From contig JAVXUO010000367.1 of the NCBI GenBank assembly GCA_033065855.1, positions 58,833-122,832 of the forward strand: a stretch of 64,000 nt of DNA, in the 5' to 3' direction. The translations under genes and the position numbers were made by a program. Shown here one piece after another: positions 11,507 through 23,857 of this stretch. Source of the DNA: Escallonia rubra (lineage: Eukaryota > Streptophyta > Magnoliopsida > Escalloniales > Escalloniaceae). Under the pieces are notes generated by a model, which saw nothing but the letters and a program-made list of their open reading frames with translations, did not search any database and had not been told where the DNA came from. Numbering within the stretch: the stretch's first letter is position 1; each line of letters opens with the position of its first letter.

Positions 11507-13300
11507 GCCGGAGGCAGAACTTCACATATTATTTTATGATACTCCTGCTTAGAAGAAATGTAATATACATCCAAAACATTTACAACAATGTAATCTCAAA
11601 GAAAGTAATCAGAGCTCTAAAACAAAACTCAAATCAAGGCACTTGCATAAACCACCAATGCTTAGTAATTGCAGCGGAATTCTAATGACAAATATGCATT
11701 TAAGTAATAAAAATGGATTCTCAATTGATACTAAAATTCATAAACTATTACAAGTTCTCATTCTTAAGCTACTAAAACGAGTCTCATGTTCAAATGAATT
11801 CCAAACTCGTGCATTGCTATTACTTCCTCTAAGTCGTCTCAACTTAATTACCTGAAATGAGAATATGCGCGGGGGGAGGGGGGGGGGGCGTAAAGCTCAA
11901 CAAAGAGATCACACTTGCCTCTATGGAGTACAACGTAGATATTCAATTTCATATTGCTGGATAATAAATGCAACATATAAAATCGACGGTGCCTGATCCT
12001 CTACGAGCTTTACTTTCTTTTAAAGAGGATGGAAATCCAAGTCTACAGTATTTACAAATATATCATATGCTTGCACGCATACAGAATACCAACTAGACAT
12101 TTATGACATAATAGTGGCAGTCATTATGTGGATGAAACTTGCTGTGGCATAACTTGGCTTTGTCCTCCTAATGTTAATCTATATATGTCATACTTCCACT
12201 CTATTGAGAGAAAGGCACAACCATACCTTTAAAAATGTATATTTATATTAATCTTCATTAAGTAAAGTAAAAGTAAAAACAAGAAGAAAAAAGACGATCT
12301 AATGCACAAGGTGAAGTTACCAAGAGCGATGAAAATTTTTGCTCACTTGACGACATATGGTACCTGAAACTTACTTATGAGACAATTCCTTAAAAAGGTG
12401 GCAATGGTGGTATATATGAAAACTGGTAATGCAAGTAATTTATAAATACACATTTTGTTGTTTATATTGATGAATTTGCATCAGTTTCAGTTTATATAAA
12501 GCTTCTCTTAAATTTTAAATACTCACTTCATAGCATTATGCTTAGTTTGTACCTGAATAAGTATGTATCTTTGTTCTATGTTGTTCTGACTCACTAGGTG
12601 TTAAATTATGAGGTTTCTGAGTTCTTTATTACATATCATATTTGTTTTTTAAAATAAGTTTGAGAAATTTAGCTAAAGACTAGAATGTATGTCTAAAAAG
12701 ACTTTTTAGTGACAAAAATAAACTATACAGAGTCAAAGGCTAATAGCACATGTTCTATCGATGATGTTATGACAAGTTACAAAATTATGCTTGTATCTAA
12801 TTATTTGCATACTAAATCATTCTTGCTCGCTGCACTAAGTTATAGTTATAAAAATTATAGTTATAAAAAAAACAAAGTTTGAAAAAGTTGAGGATAAACG
12901 AAGCAGGAACAACATATGGCTTTCTTCTATAATAGTAATCAAGCATTAATGTTCACGTGCAACTTACGTGCATTACCATTAGTTTCACTCAAAAGGCCTT
13001 GTTAGTTAGTGAACCAAGTCGTGACAAGATAGAGATGCATTACCATTAGTGAGACAAGTTCTCTCCGAGTGAGTGTTCGGATTTTCAAAGCAAGATTAGC
13101 CGATATGCTTGGCATAAGTCGTTTCTGATTTTGAGTTATTTTTTGAGTTAGGGCTTTGGATTTGAAGATGTTATCGATGTCCATTACTGATTCTGTTTAG
13201 ACTATTTGTGCTTGATGTTTCATAGGATTCCTTAGAGTATAGATTGTTCTGTTTTCTTGCAGCTGTGGTTAGGTGTCGGTAGGAAATAAGAAATGTTTTG
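11507..13300. other. Intergenic DNA, no supported gene
   Basis: AT-rich. A near-pure G tract lies at 11871-11888. No reading frame here has a recognisable motif. Confidence 0.45.
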
Positions 13301-13341
13301 CCTTGTTATTCTCTTTCATGATTCTACGTGTCTAGTGTAGT

Positions 13342-14039
13342 TATATATAAAAGCAGAACACCAGAGTGTAGCACGATTGTTGAGTTAGTGTTTTGTATCT
13401 CAGTTCATTAGTGATTCGTTTAAGGTAATCTCTTTTATGTTTCCTATGGATTTAGAGCATGTAATCACTTAGCAACCACCCCAGAGGATGATGGCTAGAC
13501 AACTGCGCTCTGACAATATTTTAAGGGTAATGAGCTAATAATTGGTGTTTCGAAAAAATACGTGCAATGTCGGAATCAGCACAGACTCAACAGGAAGGAA
13601 CTGAAGTTGAGGAGATCATTTACTTGTAACGTTTTTCCTGACAACCGGGTTGGTCAGCACTCCATGGATGTAGCCAAAAGGGCTGAGAGAGATGCCATAT
13701 ATTCTAAAAAAAAACAGATAGAATCGGAATGTTGCAAGACTGACTTGCAAAGCACGTTCTGTGGAGTGTAAGACACATATTTAATACGAATGCTTAACTA
13801 GTGTTATGGAATCCGTATGGGGCTGGGGTGGCATTACGAAATTCCACCCTAATACCCTCAAGGATGAAGAGTTGGCAGAAATAATTACAAGGAAACACAA
13901 AGATGCTTATTTCACCACAGATCGAGAAAAGTACTGGAACCAGCATTTCTCGAATCATGATTATATTTGGACAATGAATCAATTTGATTCCTCAACTGAT
14001 ACTATGAGCTCTGTATCTGGTTGGAAGGGAGTTATATAA
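13342..14039 (+). other. TATA-like site followed by unidentified coding-like stretches
   Basis: A strong TATA-type word TATATATAAAAG at 13342-13353 is followed by two short open stretches, 13562-13771 (69 codons) and 13806-14039 (77 codons). The second has balanced amino-acid composition, including WGWGGITKFHPNTLKDEELA and a stretch rich in Trp, Tyr and His. I do not recognise either as a family. The frames are short, lie in different registers and have stops between them. A decayed gene or a retroelement remnant driven by the TATA site would both fit. Confidence 0.25.
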
Positions 14040-15271
14040 TTTTCAGTGATGCCCTCAAGCATGAAGAATTGAGAATAATTGTTTCTTAAGTAAGATGTTA
14101 AGTAGACCAATGTTCACAAAGGCACTTGAATCACCTTTTCTTGAACTAATATCCACCTTGTACAAAACTCTCTTCATACCGTAGCAAAAGAGTTTACATT
14201 ATGAAGATAAAGCGCCTTTCACCCCACCTGTTGTCTCTCTCTCAGTGTGCAGCTCACAAACCCTCTCGTCTATCACACTCGCACACACTAAGGCAAAGTT
14301 GGCTAAAAGAGAAGATTGTTAGAAGTATATAATACAAAGACTTGGATGAGGACTTGGATGTATTATAGAAATGACTTATACTTATTTATAGGCATCCACC
14401 TCCTCAATGGACGAACTAGATCGACTCCATCCTATAGCTATAGTTTAACTTCATGAGTATTCTTTAACAATCTTTAAGTTTTTATACAATTCCACATATA
14501 TTTAGAACACTCTATAATAATCTGCACAATTATGTACAATTCTGAAGTCTTTTGAGACACAGACACTCTAGAATATTCTTTATATCTATGCTGAAAGGGC
14601 TTTTTATAATATGGTCACTTAGTAATTCAATACTTATAAAAAAAATTGATCCCAATTTATTTTTATTTCTCTCACTTCTTTTCCTTTTCTCTTTCCCCGA
14701 CTTGCTATCACGTCCTGACCCCTAACCTTTCCATTGTCGCCTTTACCACATCTCCCAACCACCACTGTTAACAAATTCTCCCAACCACGATCGTTACCAC
14801 ATTTCCCAATCAACGCGTTATTACCTCCCCTGGCCACTGTTTTTACCAACTCCCCAATATGCCAATAACTACCCATTCCTACTCCCACTGCCGTCCACTG
14901 TTTATTCCACCCTCGACTGCCATTGTTGGCACTGATATGCTACTCCAAATTGTAGTTCCCAGCCTCCGGCCTTTCTCGCCGTATCTTTTAGGGTTTTGTA
15001 GTTTCACGCCACCTTTAAGGCCCTATATGTGCTTGATGTTTCTTAGGAGTGGTGCTTTAGAACCATTAAGTTCATCTTTTTGTGAAAAAATTGATTGGTT
15101 TTAGGGAGGGGTTTGGTACAAAGACAAACTAGTAACCACCTAAGCCGCAGCCATCCGAGGGTAACAAATGCACGTAGCATCCTACTCTAAAACCTTCCCT
15201 CGAAGCTCAAAACATATAAGACACTAGTAGGATTCTCAGTCCTTCCATAACTGAACCATCAGCCGCAAGAT
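14040..15271. other. Intergenic DNA with a pyrimidine-rich block
   Basis: The span 14660-14960 is C/T/A-rich (CCCAACCACC-type words), similar in bias to the blocks at 3900-4800 and 15960-16280. The open frames at 14634-14888 and 14859-15104 come from that bias. No gene is supported. Confidence 0.4.
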
Positions 15272-15530
15272 TCACTTCACGCCAAACAAAACAAAGTTGG
15301 CCTTCCTGGTTTTAGCTAAAGATGGTTGTTTTGATAAAATGACATTCCGAATGGGATCCAAAAGAGCCCGTTCATTCATTGCCTTTAGTTCCTCTGGAGT
15401 TCCCAAGCAAATTTTGAACCCTTCAAAAGTGCCCACAATCTTGCATCCCTGCTGTTTGAAATGGTGAAAGACATATTGAAACCCCATTTCCATCGTCAAC
15501 AGTGATCTCGAATCAAGTTGCCAACTGCCC
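15272..15530 (-). pseudogene. Unidentified coding-like fragment
   Basis: An open stretch of about 85 codons on the minus strand ends in a stop at 15272. It has balanced, protein-like composition, with segments such as QYVFHHFKQQGCKIVGTFEG and CLGTPEELKAMNERALLDP. I cannot assign a family. There is no clear start: the frame runs upstream into a hairpin sequence and low-complexity residues, and no splice partner was found. It may be a gene fragment captured by a repeat, or a decayed exon. Function is unknown. Confidence 0.3.
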
Positions 15531-15566
15531 GGTCTGCGTTCGCCTTTTCCTGTCAAGCCCAGGCGG

Positions 15567-15611
15567 AGTCCATGCCAATGGCATCGGATCCCTCTGCCAT
15601 TGGCATGGACT
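15567..15611. repeat. Perfect 17 bp inverted repeat (hairpin)
   Basis: The left arm AGTCCATGCCAATGGCA (15567-15583) and the right arm TGCCATTGGCATGGACT (15595-15611) are exact reverse complements. They are separated by the 11-base loop TCGGATCCCTC. The inner 11 bases of each arm are nearly palindromic as well. Confidence 0.9.
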
Positions 15612-15721
15612 GTTTTCACCTTTGGTTGGTTTTCAGATGGAATTGGCAGATTATGTTGGCGGCCAAGAAAAGGGAGGTGAAAAAGACAAAAAGAGAAAGA
15701 AAATACCAATGACGAACACAA

Positions 15722-17186
15722 TACAGATTAGTTCGAGGGGAATTTTCTTTTCTTTTAACCTTAGGGTTAAGTACGCTTAAGTATTCCAAAAGACACGAAA
15801 ATCTCACTTGAGGACTCATATTTTTAATTTTTTATACCTTTGAGTCTGGCGTTTTAATTTTGCCATTGGTAATTAAGTATGTCCTTCTAAATCCCTAAAT
15901 TTGCTCCTAAATTGTCAAGGGCAAGAACGTCAATGTACTTGTAATTAGAACAAAAAAATCAACTTTTTCACTATCGTCCACCGCCCCCTTTCCCAGGCCA
16001 CCGGCCATCAGCCATTTTCTTGGCTACTAACCCAACACTACCACCTAACTCGTCGAACCTAAGCCAACACTGCCACACATCGCCGCGCACTAAGCCCCAC
16101 ACTGCCACATGCACCGCCCCCTTCGCCCGTTACTATACGACACATACAAAAACACGCACATATGTGTCACACACATAACACATACCAACCTGCCAAACCC
16201 AACCCAACACCACTGTACTTCAAACCAAACACTGCCACATGCACCGTCCCCTTCCCCAGCCATCGTGACACACACACAAACACACACACACGATACATAT
16301 AGAACAGAAACCCCCCTATCATTAGGATGCCACTATAGTCTCCTTCATTTCTTCATCGAGAGTTTATGAATGTGCTTCTCCATGTCACAAACAATTTGGT
16401 CTCAACTTTCTTCACAAAGTTTTTTTGAATTTTTATTAATTCCTATTTGCCCTTTACTACGAGAAAGGAGAGATTCTATTGATAAACCAGAAAAGGTAGG
16501 GCTAAGCCCTGCAATCTTCCCTAGCATGCCATCTATTTGTTAAAAGTCATTGAGCTGCTCTATGACCTCCACGATCATCAAATCCCAAAACAACGTAGGT
16601 TGAAATGACAAAAGTACCATTAGCAATTTAACAAAATCATAAAAATGTTATCAATAATTTGATCAAAATTACGTTGTTTATGTTCAAGCTATAAAAAAAC
16701 TTTCCCCTATGTGACAAGAACTCATTAAAATTTGGCAATATGTGATTATGTAAGATATTATCTCTATACCAAAAGGGGGACCCAGCCCGGTAAGCCGCAG
16801 ACCCAAGCCCAGCCCGGCCCTGGCCCTTTAAGCCCAGCTGGGCCCTGAGTAGCTCTACTGCCTGAGTCTTTGACCATCTAAACCCCAAACGACGTCGTAT
16901 GGAAGAGAATTGAAAAGAGGGCATACAAAAAGGTATATATTTCTCATATCCGTTGCAACTTTTCCCTTTCCGATCTTTAAATTTCAAAATTCAAACGACA
17001 GCCCCCCGAAAAACCCGCATTTAATGTTAAACGCCTCCTCTAATACACCAAACAACCCCCTAATTTCTCTCTCTCTAGATGTGTTGGTTTTGTGTTTCCT
17101 TACAAACAGGCAGAAGAAAAGACAGAGAGTTCAAGCTTAAAACAAAGCTCTGTTGTTCAGGCAGCTGAATGCACAGTTGTCCTTTG
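15722..17186. other. Low-complexity spacer and IQD upstream region
   Basis: The span 15960-16290 is C/A-rich with a repeated phrase CACTGCCACATGCACCG (about 16099 and 16229) and CA dinucleotide runs. GGCCC/GCCCA words cluster at 16790-16850. A 10 bp palindrome ACGACGTCGT (16889-16898), with an ACGT core as in bZIP sites, and a TATA-like TATATATTT (16934-16942) precede the IQD start. Which of these acts in transcription cannot be told from sequence. Confidence 0.35.
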
Positions 17187-19497
17187 ATGGGGGCTTCAGG
17201 GAAGTGGATTAGGTCGTTAATTGGTCTGAAGAAAGCTCAAACAAGCAACAGCGTAAGCTGATATATCTGCTTCACTTTGTTTTCGTTTTTAGCTGTTACG
17301 GGTGTTTTGTGAATTCAGCTTTTATTGCTTTTTTAGGAGGTGGGTGGCAAGGGGAAGAGGTGGAGCTTGTGGAGGAGTTCTTCTCACTGGGGGCCTCTTA
17401 CGCCGTCGTCCAAGGGCGTTAAAGGGGGCCGATTGTCTGAATCCGAAGCGGCGAATTCGCCTCACGTGGTTGATGGCGCTACGGCCAAAGTGGTTCGGGC
17501 TCAGGCTAGAGATATCAAAGTGTTGAAGCAAGAATGGGCTGCAATCCGGATTCAGACCGTGTTTCGGGCTTTTCTGGTAACTCGGGTTTCTCTGCCTTTT
17601 CAGTTTCTATATAAGACGCCCTTTATGCAATCTCTGTGCTGTATTGATCGGAAATGTACGTTGAAAGGTTAATCGGTCTCATCTCTAGGAGAAGTATGCC
17701 CTCTGTTTTGCCCCTTTGACTTCTACGTTTTTTTACTATAGAATCTGAACATGTAAACATCGATCCAAGTCATTGGTTTTGTGTCCTAGGTTGATTTGTC
17801 AGACAATAAGTAGTTGATCTGTAGTTGTTCTTTAAGTTTACTTACGCAATAAGATGTTAGAAATGATAGGGTTTGACCAAATGTCCAATTTGGCCGGTTT
17901 TGCAAAAGAAACTTTCTCTGTGTTGGAGCCGCCATTCCAGTTTGTTCGTCAGGAAAATGATGCCTTCTTTCCAGTGGGTGTTTGTCGTAGCATAGTGATG
18001 CCTTTCTTTACCGTTTGGAATACGAAATTAAACCCGGGAAAGAACATGCTGATAGTGCACGAGACACTGTCACAATGGGCCAATTTTTGTGAAACTGGCG
18101 CCATTGAGATGGAAGTATCCTTTCCAAAAACATAACTGGTTGCACGAGAGTCCCTGGAAAATGGTACTTAAACATTGTAGAGTTTGAACTATGAAGCATG
18201 TCGGTTCTGTTAACAATGTCATGAGTAGTCACTTGCAATATAAAAGTCATGGTTATGATCCTTTGTCACCATATTGTTGAAATGACCTTTTGCACACTTC
18301 GTAATTTGTTTTGATCATTGAAGGCAAGGCAGGCTTTGAGGGCCTTGAAAGCATTGGTGAGGCTTCAGGCGATAGTTCGCGGCCGGCTGGTCAGAAAGCA
18401 GGCCGACGTGACACTAAAGTGCATGCAGGCTCTTGTCCGAGTCCAGGCTCGAGTCAGGGCTCAGTGTTTCCGGGCTTCCTCGGAAGGGCAGTCTGTAAAC
18501 GAACATCACGACGACTCTGATCCCGTTAAGCAGGCTGAGGTATGAATATGATTGACTCTTAATTAATGTTAAGTCATGCTATCATATGGTGGAAACGTGT
18601 ATATGAATCCTGTTGGCCTTGGCATTTGACAGGGTGGATGGTGTGCTAGCCATGGAACAGTGGAGGAAGTGAAAGCCAAGCTACAAATGAAGCAAGAAGG
18701 AGCCATCAAGAGGGAGAGAGCAATTGCATACTCCCTTTCTCAAAAGGTAACTGGCATTTTATCATGCATCGACCGCTATAGATATTGTCTGCTTTCTCCT
18801 TATTTAATGTTTTGTATTATAATGTGATACCTACTTCCAGCAACTGAGAACAAACCCCAGATTAAATTCAAGAAAAGACAAGGCAGCAACCCCTTACAAG
18901 CTAGATAAGAACAGCTCAGGATGGAGCTGGTTAGAAGGTTGGATGACGGCAAAGTCATGGGACAGCAGGTTGTTGGAAGAACTCCATACAGACCCATCGG
19001 AGAGTACCCCAGTTTCCAAGAAAAATGAAGGTTACACTGTTAGGTCTTGTTCAAATTCTTTTGAACACAGTTCAGTGAAAGTCCGACGAAACAACATTTC
19101 AACCAAGATTGTTGCAAGACCCCCTACAAGTGGTCATATTACTCGTTCATCTTCTGACCCATGCTCTGAGTTTCTCACTGATGGAAGCACCACATCAAAT
19201 TCGTCAACGTCCACTAGTGGAACTCCGGGGTCTAGCAAGTGTTTAACTGAGGGATATCTTACAAAACCAAGCTACATGAATCTCACGCAGTCAATTAAGG
19301 CTAAGCAGAGATCTCCCAGTTATTTTCCTTACAATAAGCCTGGCAATCTACCAGAGAGTCCTCAATTCCACAGGAAATTAAGCCCACTCTCAAAAGTGGT
19401 AACAAGGAGGAATGCTGATTCTGATCTTTATCCAGTTGATCCCAATGATCTATATCCATCCCTGCATTTGAATAGACTTGATGGGGTAAAAAGTTGA
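17187..19497 (+). CDS. IQD protein (IQ67-domain calmodulin-binding scaffold)
   Basis: Five coding exons: 17187-17252, 17337-17576, 18324-18539, 18633-18746 and 18841-19497. They give 430 aa, and every intron is in phase 0. The start [16 protein letters not shown] is the basic N-terminus typical of IQDs. The IQ67 domain spans about residues 86-152: [34 protein letters not shown] and [17 protein letters not shown] give the repeated IQxxxR spacing. A phase-0 intron cuts the domain after FRAFL, as is usual in this family. The C-terminal half is Ser-rich and carries a DUF4005-like [15 protein letters not shown] (about residue 360). Known for the family: calmodulin binding, microtubule or plasma-membrane scaffolding, and control of cell shape. 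The N-terminus and gene structure are closest to the IQD7/IQD8 group in my judgement. Confidence 0.93.
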
Positions 19498-22400
19498 AGA
19501 GACTGAAGGGAGAGGACATTTCCTATATTGATTAAAATGCTTGGCTACTTTTTGGCGGTCTAGTTATAGAAGTTCAACAGCTTGTTGTCTTTCACGATTT
19601 TGGAGATTGCTCTGGCTATAGAATTTTGTTGAAGGATCCATCTTGAAGCACCCAAACAAGTTTCACTGAAGTCGGTTAAGATGTGGATCTTGTGGTTGGA
19701 TACGAAAAGGTGATGCTTGAACATTTATGTTTAGAAAAGTTGAAGGCGTGTAGGATTGGTTGAAATATGGTTTTCTAGTTTACATATAGATAGATCTTTA
19801 CAAAAGTCTCAAAATACATAGTTCAAAGTGCACTATTTTGATGTATGTTCATGTGAAGCTTCGTGTATGTGTAATGAATGTGCTTTTTTATGAACAAGAG
19901 TGTGAAATTTAATTAGTATGGCTGCTTGAGCTTAAATAGCTATTTTGTGATTCACCTGCCTTTTTGAAGATACAAAAGAAACACTTGTTTGTTAATGATT
20001 TCATTTTCATAACACTTATAGAGTGTTATAGACTATGCTAACTATCTTCCATTACATGAGGCTGTGGTCGTAGATTTGCAGTAGCAGTTGCAGCACAAGT
20101 CGCCGTCTTACTGAAACTATATTGGAAGCGCTAGGCTTTCTTAACCACTAATTTTTTACTGGAATCAGCATCTTTGCAAAGTTGCTGCCCCTAAAACAAA
20201 CAGATTCATTTCGAAGTTTGCCAAAGTTCCTGAGTTCGATCTAAGTATTTTTCTCTTAGACAAAGGAAGGCCAACTTTTAGTCAATCTTGGAAACAATTC
20301 AGATGCGTCTAATGCAGACCAAGCTCTTTTAGCTCCAAAGAAGCATGGCATGAAGAGCAATACCGACTTATTAAGTACTTTGAGCCTCCAACAACCTGAA
20401 CAAAAAGGATTACAACTTAATTCAGAACTGCATGTGTCAGTCGTGTATGCATGCCATACTTGACGTTTTCTCAGGTAGCTTTGTTGAACTATTCATGGTT
20501 TAGCATGTGATTTTTTGAACAGATACATTGCAGTAGTCGATATTGCTTTCATATATTGCAATTTTCTGCTCGAGCGTTAACAGCTAGTTTAATATTTAAT
20601 CCATCAGTTCCCAGCGAATTACACATTGGTGTTTGGCAGCGACTTGTATTTTCTAGCATCATCTTGGATGGTATATCTTCAACATGCTTTCACAGTTAAT
20701 CGATTGGGCTTGTCTAGGCAGCTGGTTTTAGTTTCTGGTGCAGGACTAAAGTCTCCAGACTAAAGTCTCGTTATTTTTATTGAACTCCAAGCTTCCTCCA
20801 CAAACAGCTCTTTCCAAAATTTACAGTCAGGAAGGTGGAAACCTGCTACTTGCCTGGTATTTGAAGTTTCCTAATACTCAGGGTCTATGCTTTTGGCGTA
20901 ATTAAAAGCCTCAACACCCAGAATGAATACATAAGTTTAGTCAACAGATAATCTCTGTGTGTGTGTGTGGTGTGTGTCCCCTTTTCTGTTTGATAAAAAG
21001 ACCTTTTACTACTGCTCAATCATCAAAGGAGTTATTTCTTGTCTTCAGAATACCTAATTTTGTTTCTTAAGCCCACTCGAGTGACATGAGTGGTTAAGAA
21101 GTAGAAACTAAAAAATCTATTTGGTGAAGCTGAATGAAACAATCATAATTTCTGGTATATAAGGAGCACAAATCTCCATAATCGTGGTCTGATGACATTG
21201 AGTCACCTAATCATTATAGCTCAAAGCAGCGCGATAAAGAACAAATAGCGAAAAGAAAAGGTTGAAGATGGTTACTTTTTCCCTTTAAAAAAGAACCAAG
21301 TTTGAAATAGACCAGAGGGAAGAAATGGTTCCACGGTCGACTTCAAAGCTGAGGGCATACTTTAAGCATCCGAGGGGAGTATCTCGATCCGTTAAAGTTT
21401 TGACGTTATGCAAGCTGCATGGACTACGTGCTCACGATCGTACAGATGAATGGTGTCGAAAGTGTGTGGATTTTGCAACTTATTGAGGAAAGAAATCAAG
21501 ATGCCACCAAAAGCTGTGAAGTATGGGAACACCAAGTGAAGGAATGGAATCAGGAGTTATACTTTCTTCAAATCTGAGTGAAAAAGAGGACTTTCTCTCA
21601 TTGGATTGCCCTGAAGAGAAGAAAGGCAGTTTTCAGGGGCAAGTGGGGTTTGTGTTCTATTAATGCATGCCAATTTCCTCTGCCTTCTTTATACATCTGC
21701 TTCATCATCTTTCTTCACAAAAGAAGTTTTTCATTTTTCCATTTTCTTCATAATTTGTACCTGACTTGGATTAGTGATAAGATTATCATTGTCCCCACTA
21801 TTTTAGCAACTAATTGATCTATTATGTGATCTATTATGACCAGTTTTAGTTCCTACCTGTCAATGAAAAGACTTGGAATCCAAATATCATGTTAGCTTTT
21901 TGGGTTGAGCTTTGCCTTCTGATTAGATTCATCAGTCGCTTATTACTGTTCGTATTACATTTCGCTTGCCTGGTCGTTTGAACTTGATCAATGTAGTCGA
22001 GTTCACACGCCATACGACATTGACTTGAGCTCGAGTTGATAACATAATAGCATCAGTAGTAAGAAATTGAACCTAAAGCTATGAATGTTGTTTTTTGCTA
22101 AACTTTCTGTACCAAAATTCTGGTTCCAATGCATATGCATCTTCTTATACCCAGCCCTCTTTTCCCTTTCTGAAAATGGCTAAACTGGTCTTCTTTGAGA
22201 TATATAGCTAGAGAAGACACCACAGTTATGTTGTTAACTTTGGTTTAAGGGGGCTAAGCCTCTTTTGTAGCCAATAGACTATGTTCTGGATGATCTTTAG
22301 GCATGTCGCATGTCCAGTTCCATTCATGAACAACAACGTAACCCTTTAAACTGAGGTTGACAATGACCCATACCAAAGCCTATCATCTCTCAAGAGAAGA

Positions 22401-23674
22401 CAGAGGATTCCTCAGCTACATCTCTCGTGTACTTTCGTTGATTCCCCCAAAAGTTTGGAAAAAACAAACTCGGCAATGGCTACTGTCCAGTGATGGCTCA
22501 ACAAATAAAGCAAAGGAGTCTGGTGCTATTAAATGGTGCATGTGCAACAGCAAGTCAAAGATTTTTGTTTTCTTCTCTTTCTTCCATCACAAGCATAACT
22601 GGCTCCTCTACATGATTTCTTTCTGAAGCAAAGCACAAAATGTGACTTCAGAAAAACTAGTTTCCTGCGTTGCTTTATAGTTATTTTACCGTGAAATCCG
22701 AATGTATGGCCTTTTAAGGCAAAGTGACTTGAATTACTGGTTGTGATGTCTTAATAATTATGCTCCCTCACTCGCGCGATGGGCATCCAGTTTCGCACTC
22801 TCCTCGAAAGCTTTCCAACCGTGCTGAAATCGTCTGATCGATTCGAGTTCATATGAACAACGACAGGCGAAGTCGGGATTGCGTCAATATATCTTTGATA
22901 TCGTACGTTTGATCTACTTGTGTATATGTTTCAATCTATTATATTGGACACAGACCTTAGGCTTCTCATATGACCTTTTTGGCTCAATCACTTCTCACGA
23001 AAATATAATTGCTTCATCTGATTTAGTAAGCCTCTCATATATAGCTGCCTCTATGGGATATATCGTCGCTAAAGATTTTTCACAACATAAATAGAGGGTG
23101 AAATATACTTTAATTTGATACCCCCAAAACTATTGAAAAATATCATTTGGCACTTAAACATTTGAATTTTACTCATAAAGTGCGTTGACGACAGACATCC
23201 ACAAGAAGAAAATTACCCTAAAGAAGCTTTGAAGTTAAACCGCCTCTAAAGATAAACATTCGTCGATTGTTTGTTGTAAAAAAAAATTTACCCCCATGGA
23301 GGGCATAACGTATCATCATTGGCTTTGATCGTGCCGCAAGGCATCAGATTAATTAGGACAGATCAGGATGAAATTTGATCAAACAAAAGAGTTGAATTCG
23401 TTGGATAGCTAGAAGTAATTTACTGTGTTCTTCAGATATTTTAACTGCTCACAGTTGAAGAAGAACTAGTTACTTGATTCACTTGACAAACAGTCATAAG
23501 ATCCGCACCTTTCGGACAAAGCAAAACTCGAGTTAGGCGGTAATTGTCATTAATTGCTTAAAACTAAACTTAACAACCCTTTGTGATGTTATTTAAGCAA
23601 AATTTTCATCATCTGTCCTTGTCATACATTCTTCTGTACCTAGAGAAAATGATTTTGGTTGACTACGTTGCATA
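19498..23674. other. IQD 3' UTR and gene-poor intergenic DNA
   Basis: AT-rich sequence with no exon that I can support. Short open frames (for example 21578-21817 and 22357-22626) lack family motifs. A 54-codon frame beginning MVPRSTSKLRAYFKH at about 21325 has coding-like composition but no recognisable identity. A short (GT)n run lies at about 20955-20977. Confidence 0.4.
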
Positions 23675-23857
23675 TGTTGAGGTGCACGTTTAGAGTTACT
23701 TAGTCTCATATCGAGTAAGTGTGAAAAGTATATTGTGCATATGTACACGGATAGACCAAATCCTCTTGGCTTTAAGTTTTTCCGTTGAGTTTGGCTGATC
23801 CTGTATATTTGACCTATCTTGATGGTGGATACTTAACTCTCTATTATCTCTCTAACA
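23675..23857 (+). mobile_element. Short LTR followed by a primer-binding-like site
   Basis: The segment begins TGTTGAGGTGCACG and ends CTCTCTAACA, followed at once by TGGTAACAGAGCTC (23858-23871). That is one or two changes from the TGGTATCAGAGC word that plant retrotransposons use to pair with initiator Met-tRNA. The span is about 183 bp and contains TCTCATATCGAGTAAGTGTG, a phrase common in plant LTRs. I find no coding region or second LTR, so it is a truncated or TRIM-like relic. Confidence 0.5.

Noticed and set aside
22357-22626. 89-codon plus-strand frame in the 8 kb gene-poor region
   Set aside because: No motif, splice partner or promoter; the tail is Phe/His-rich as expected from T-rich DNA.
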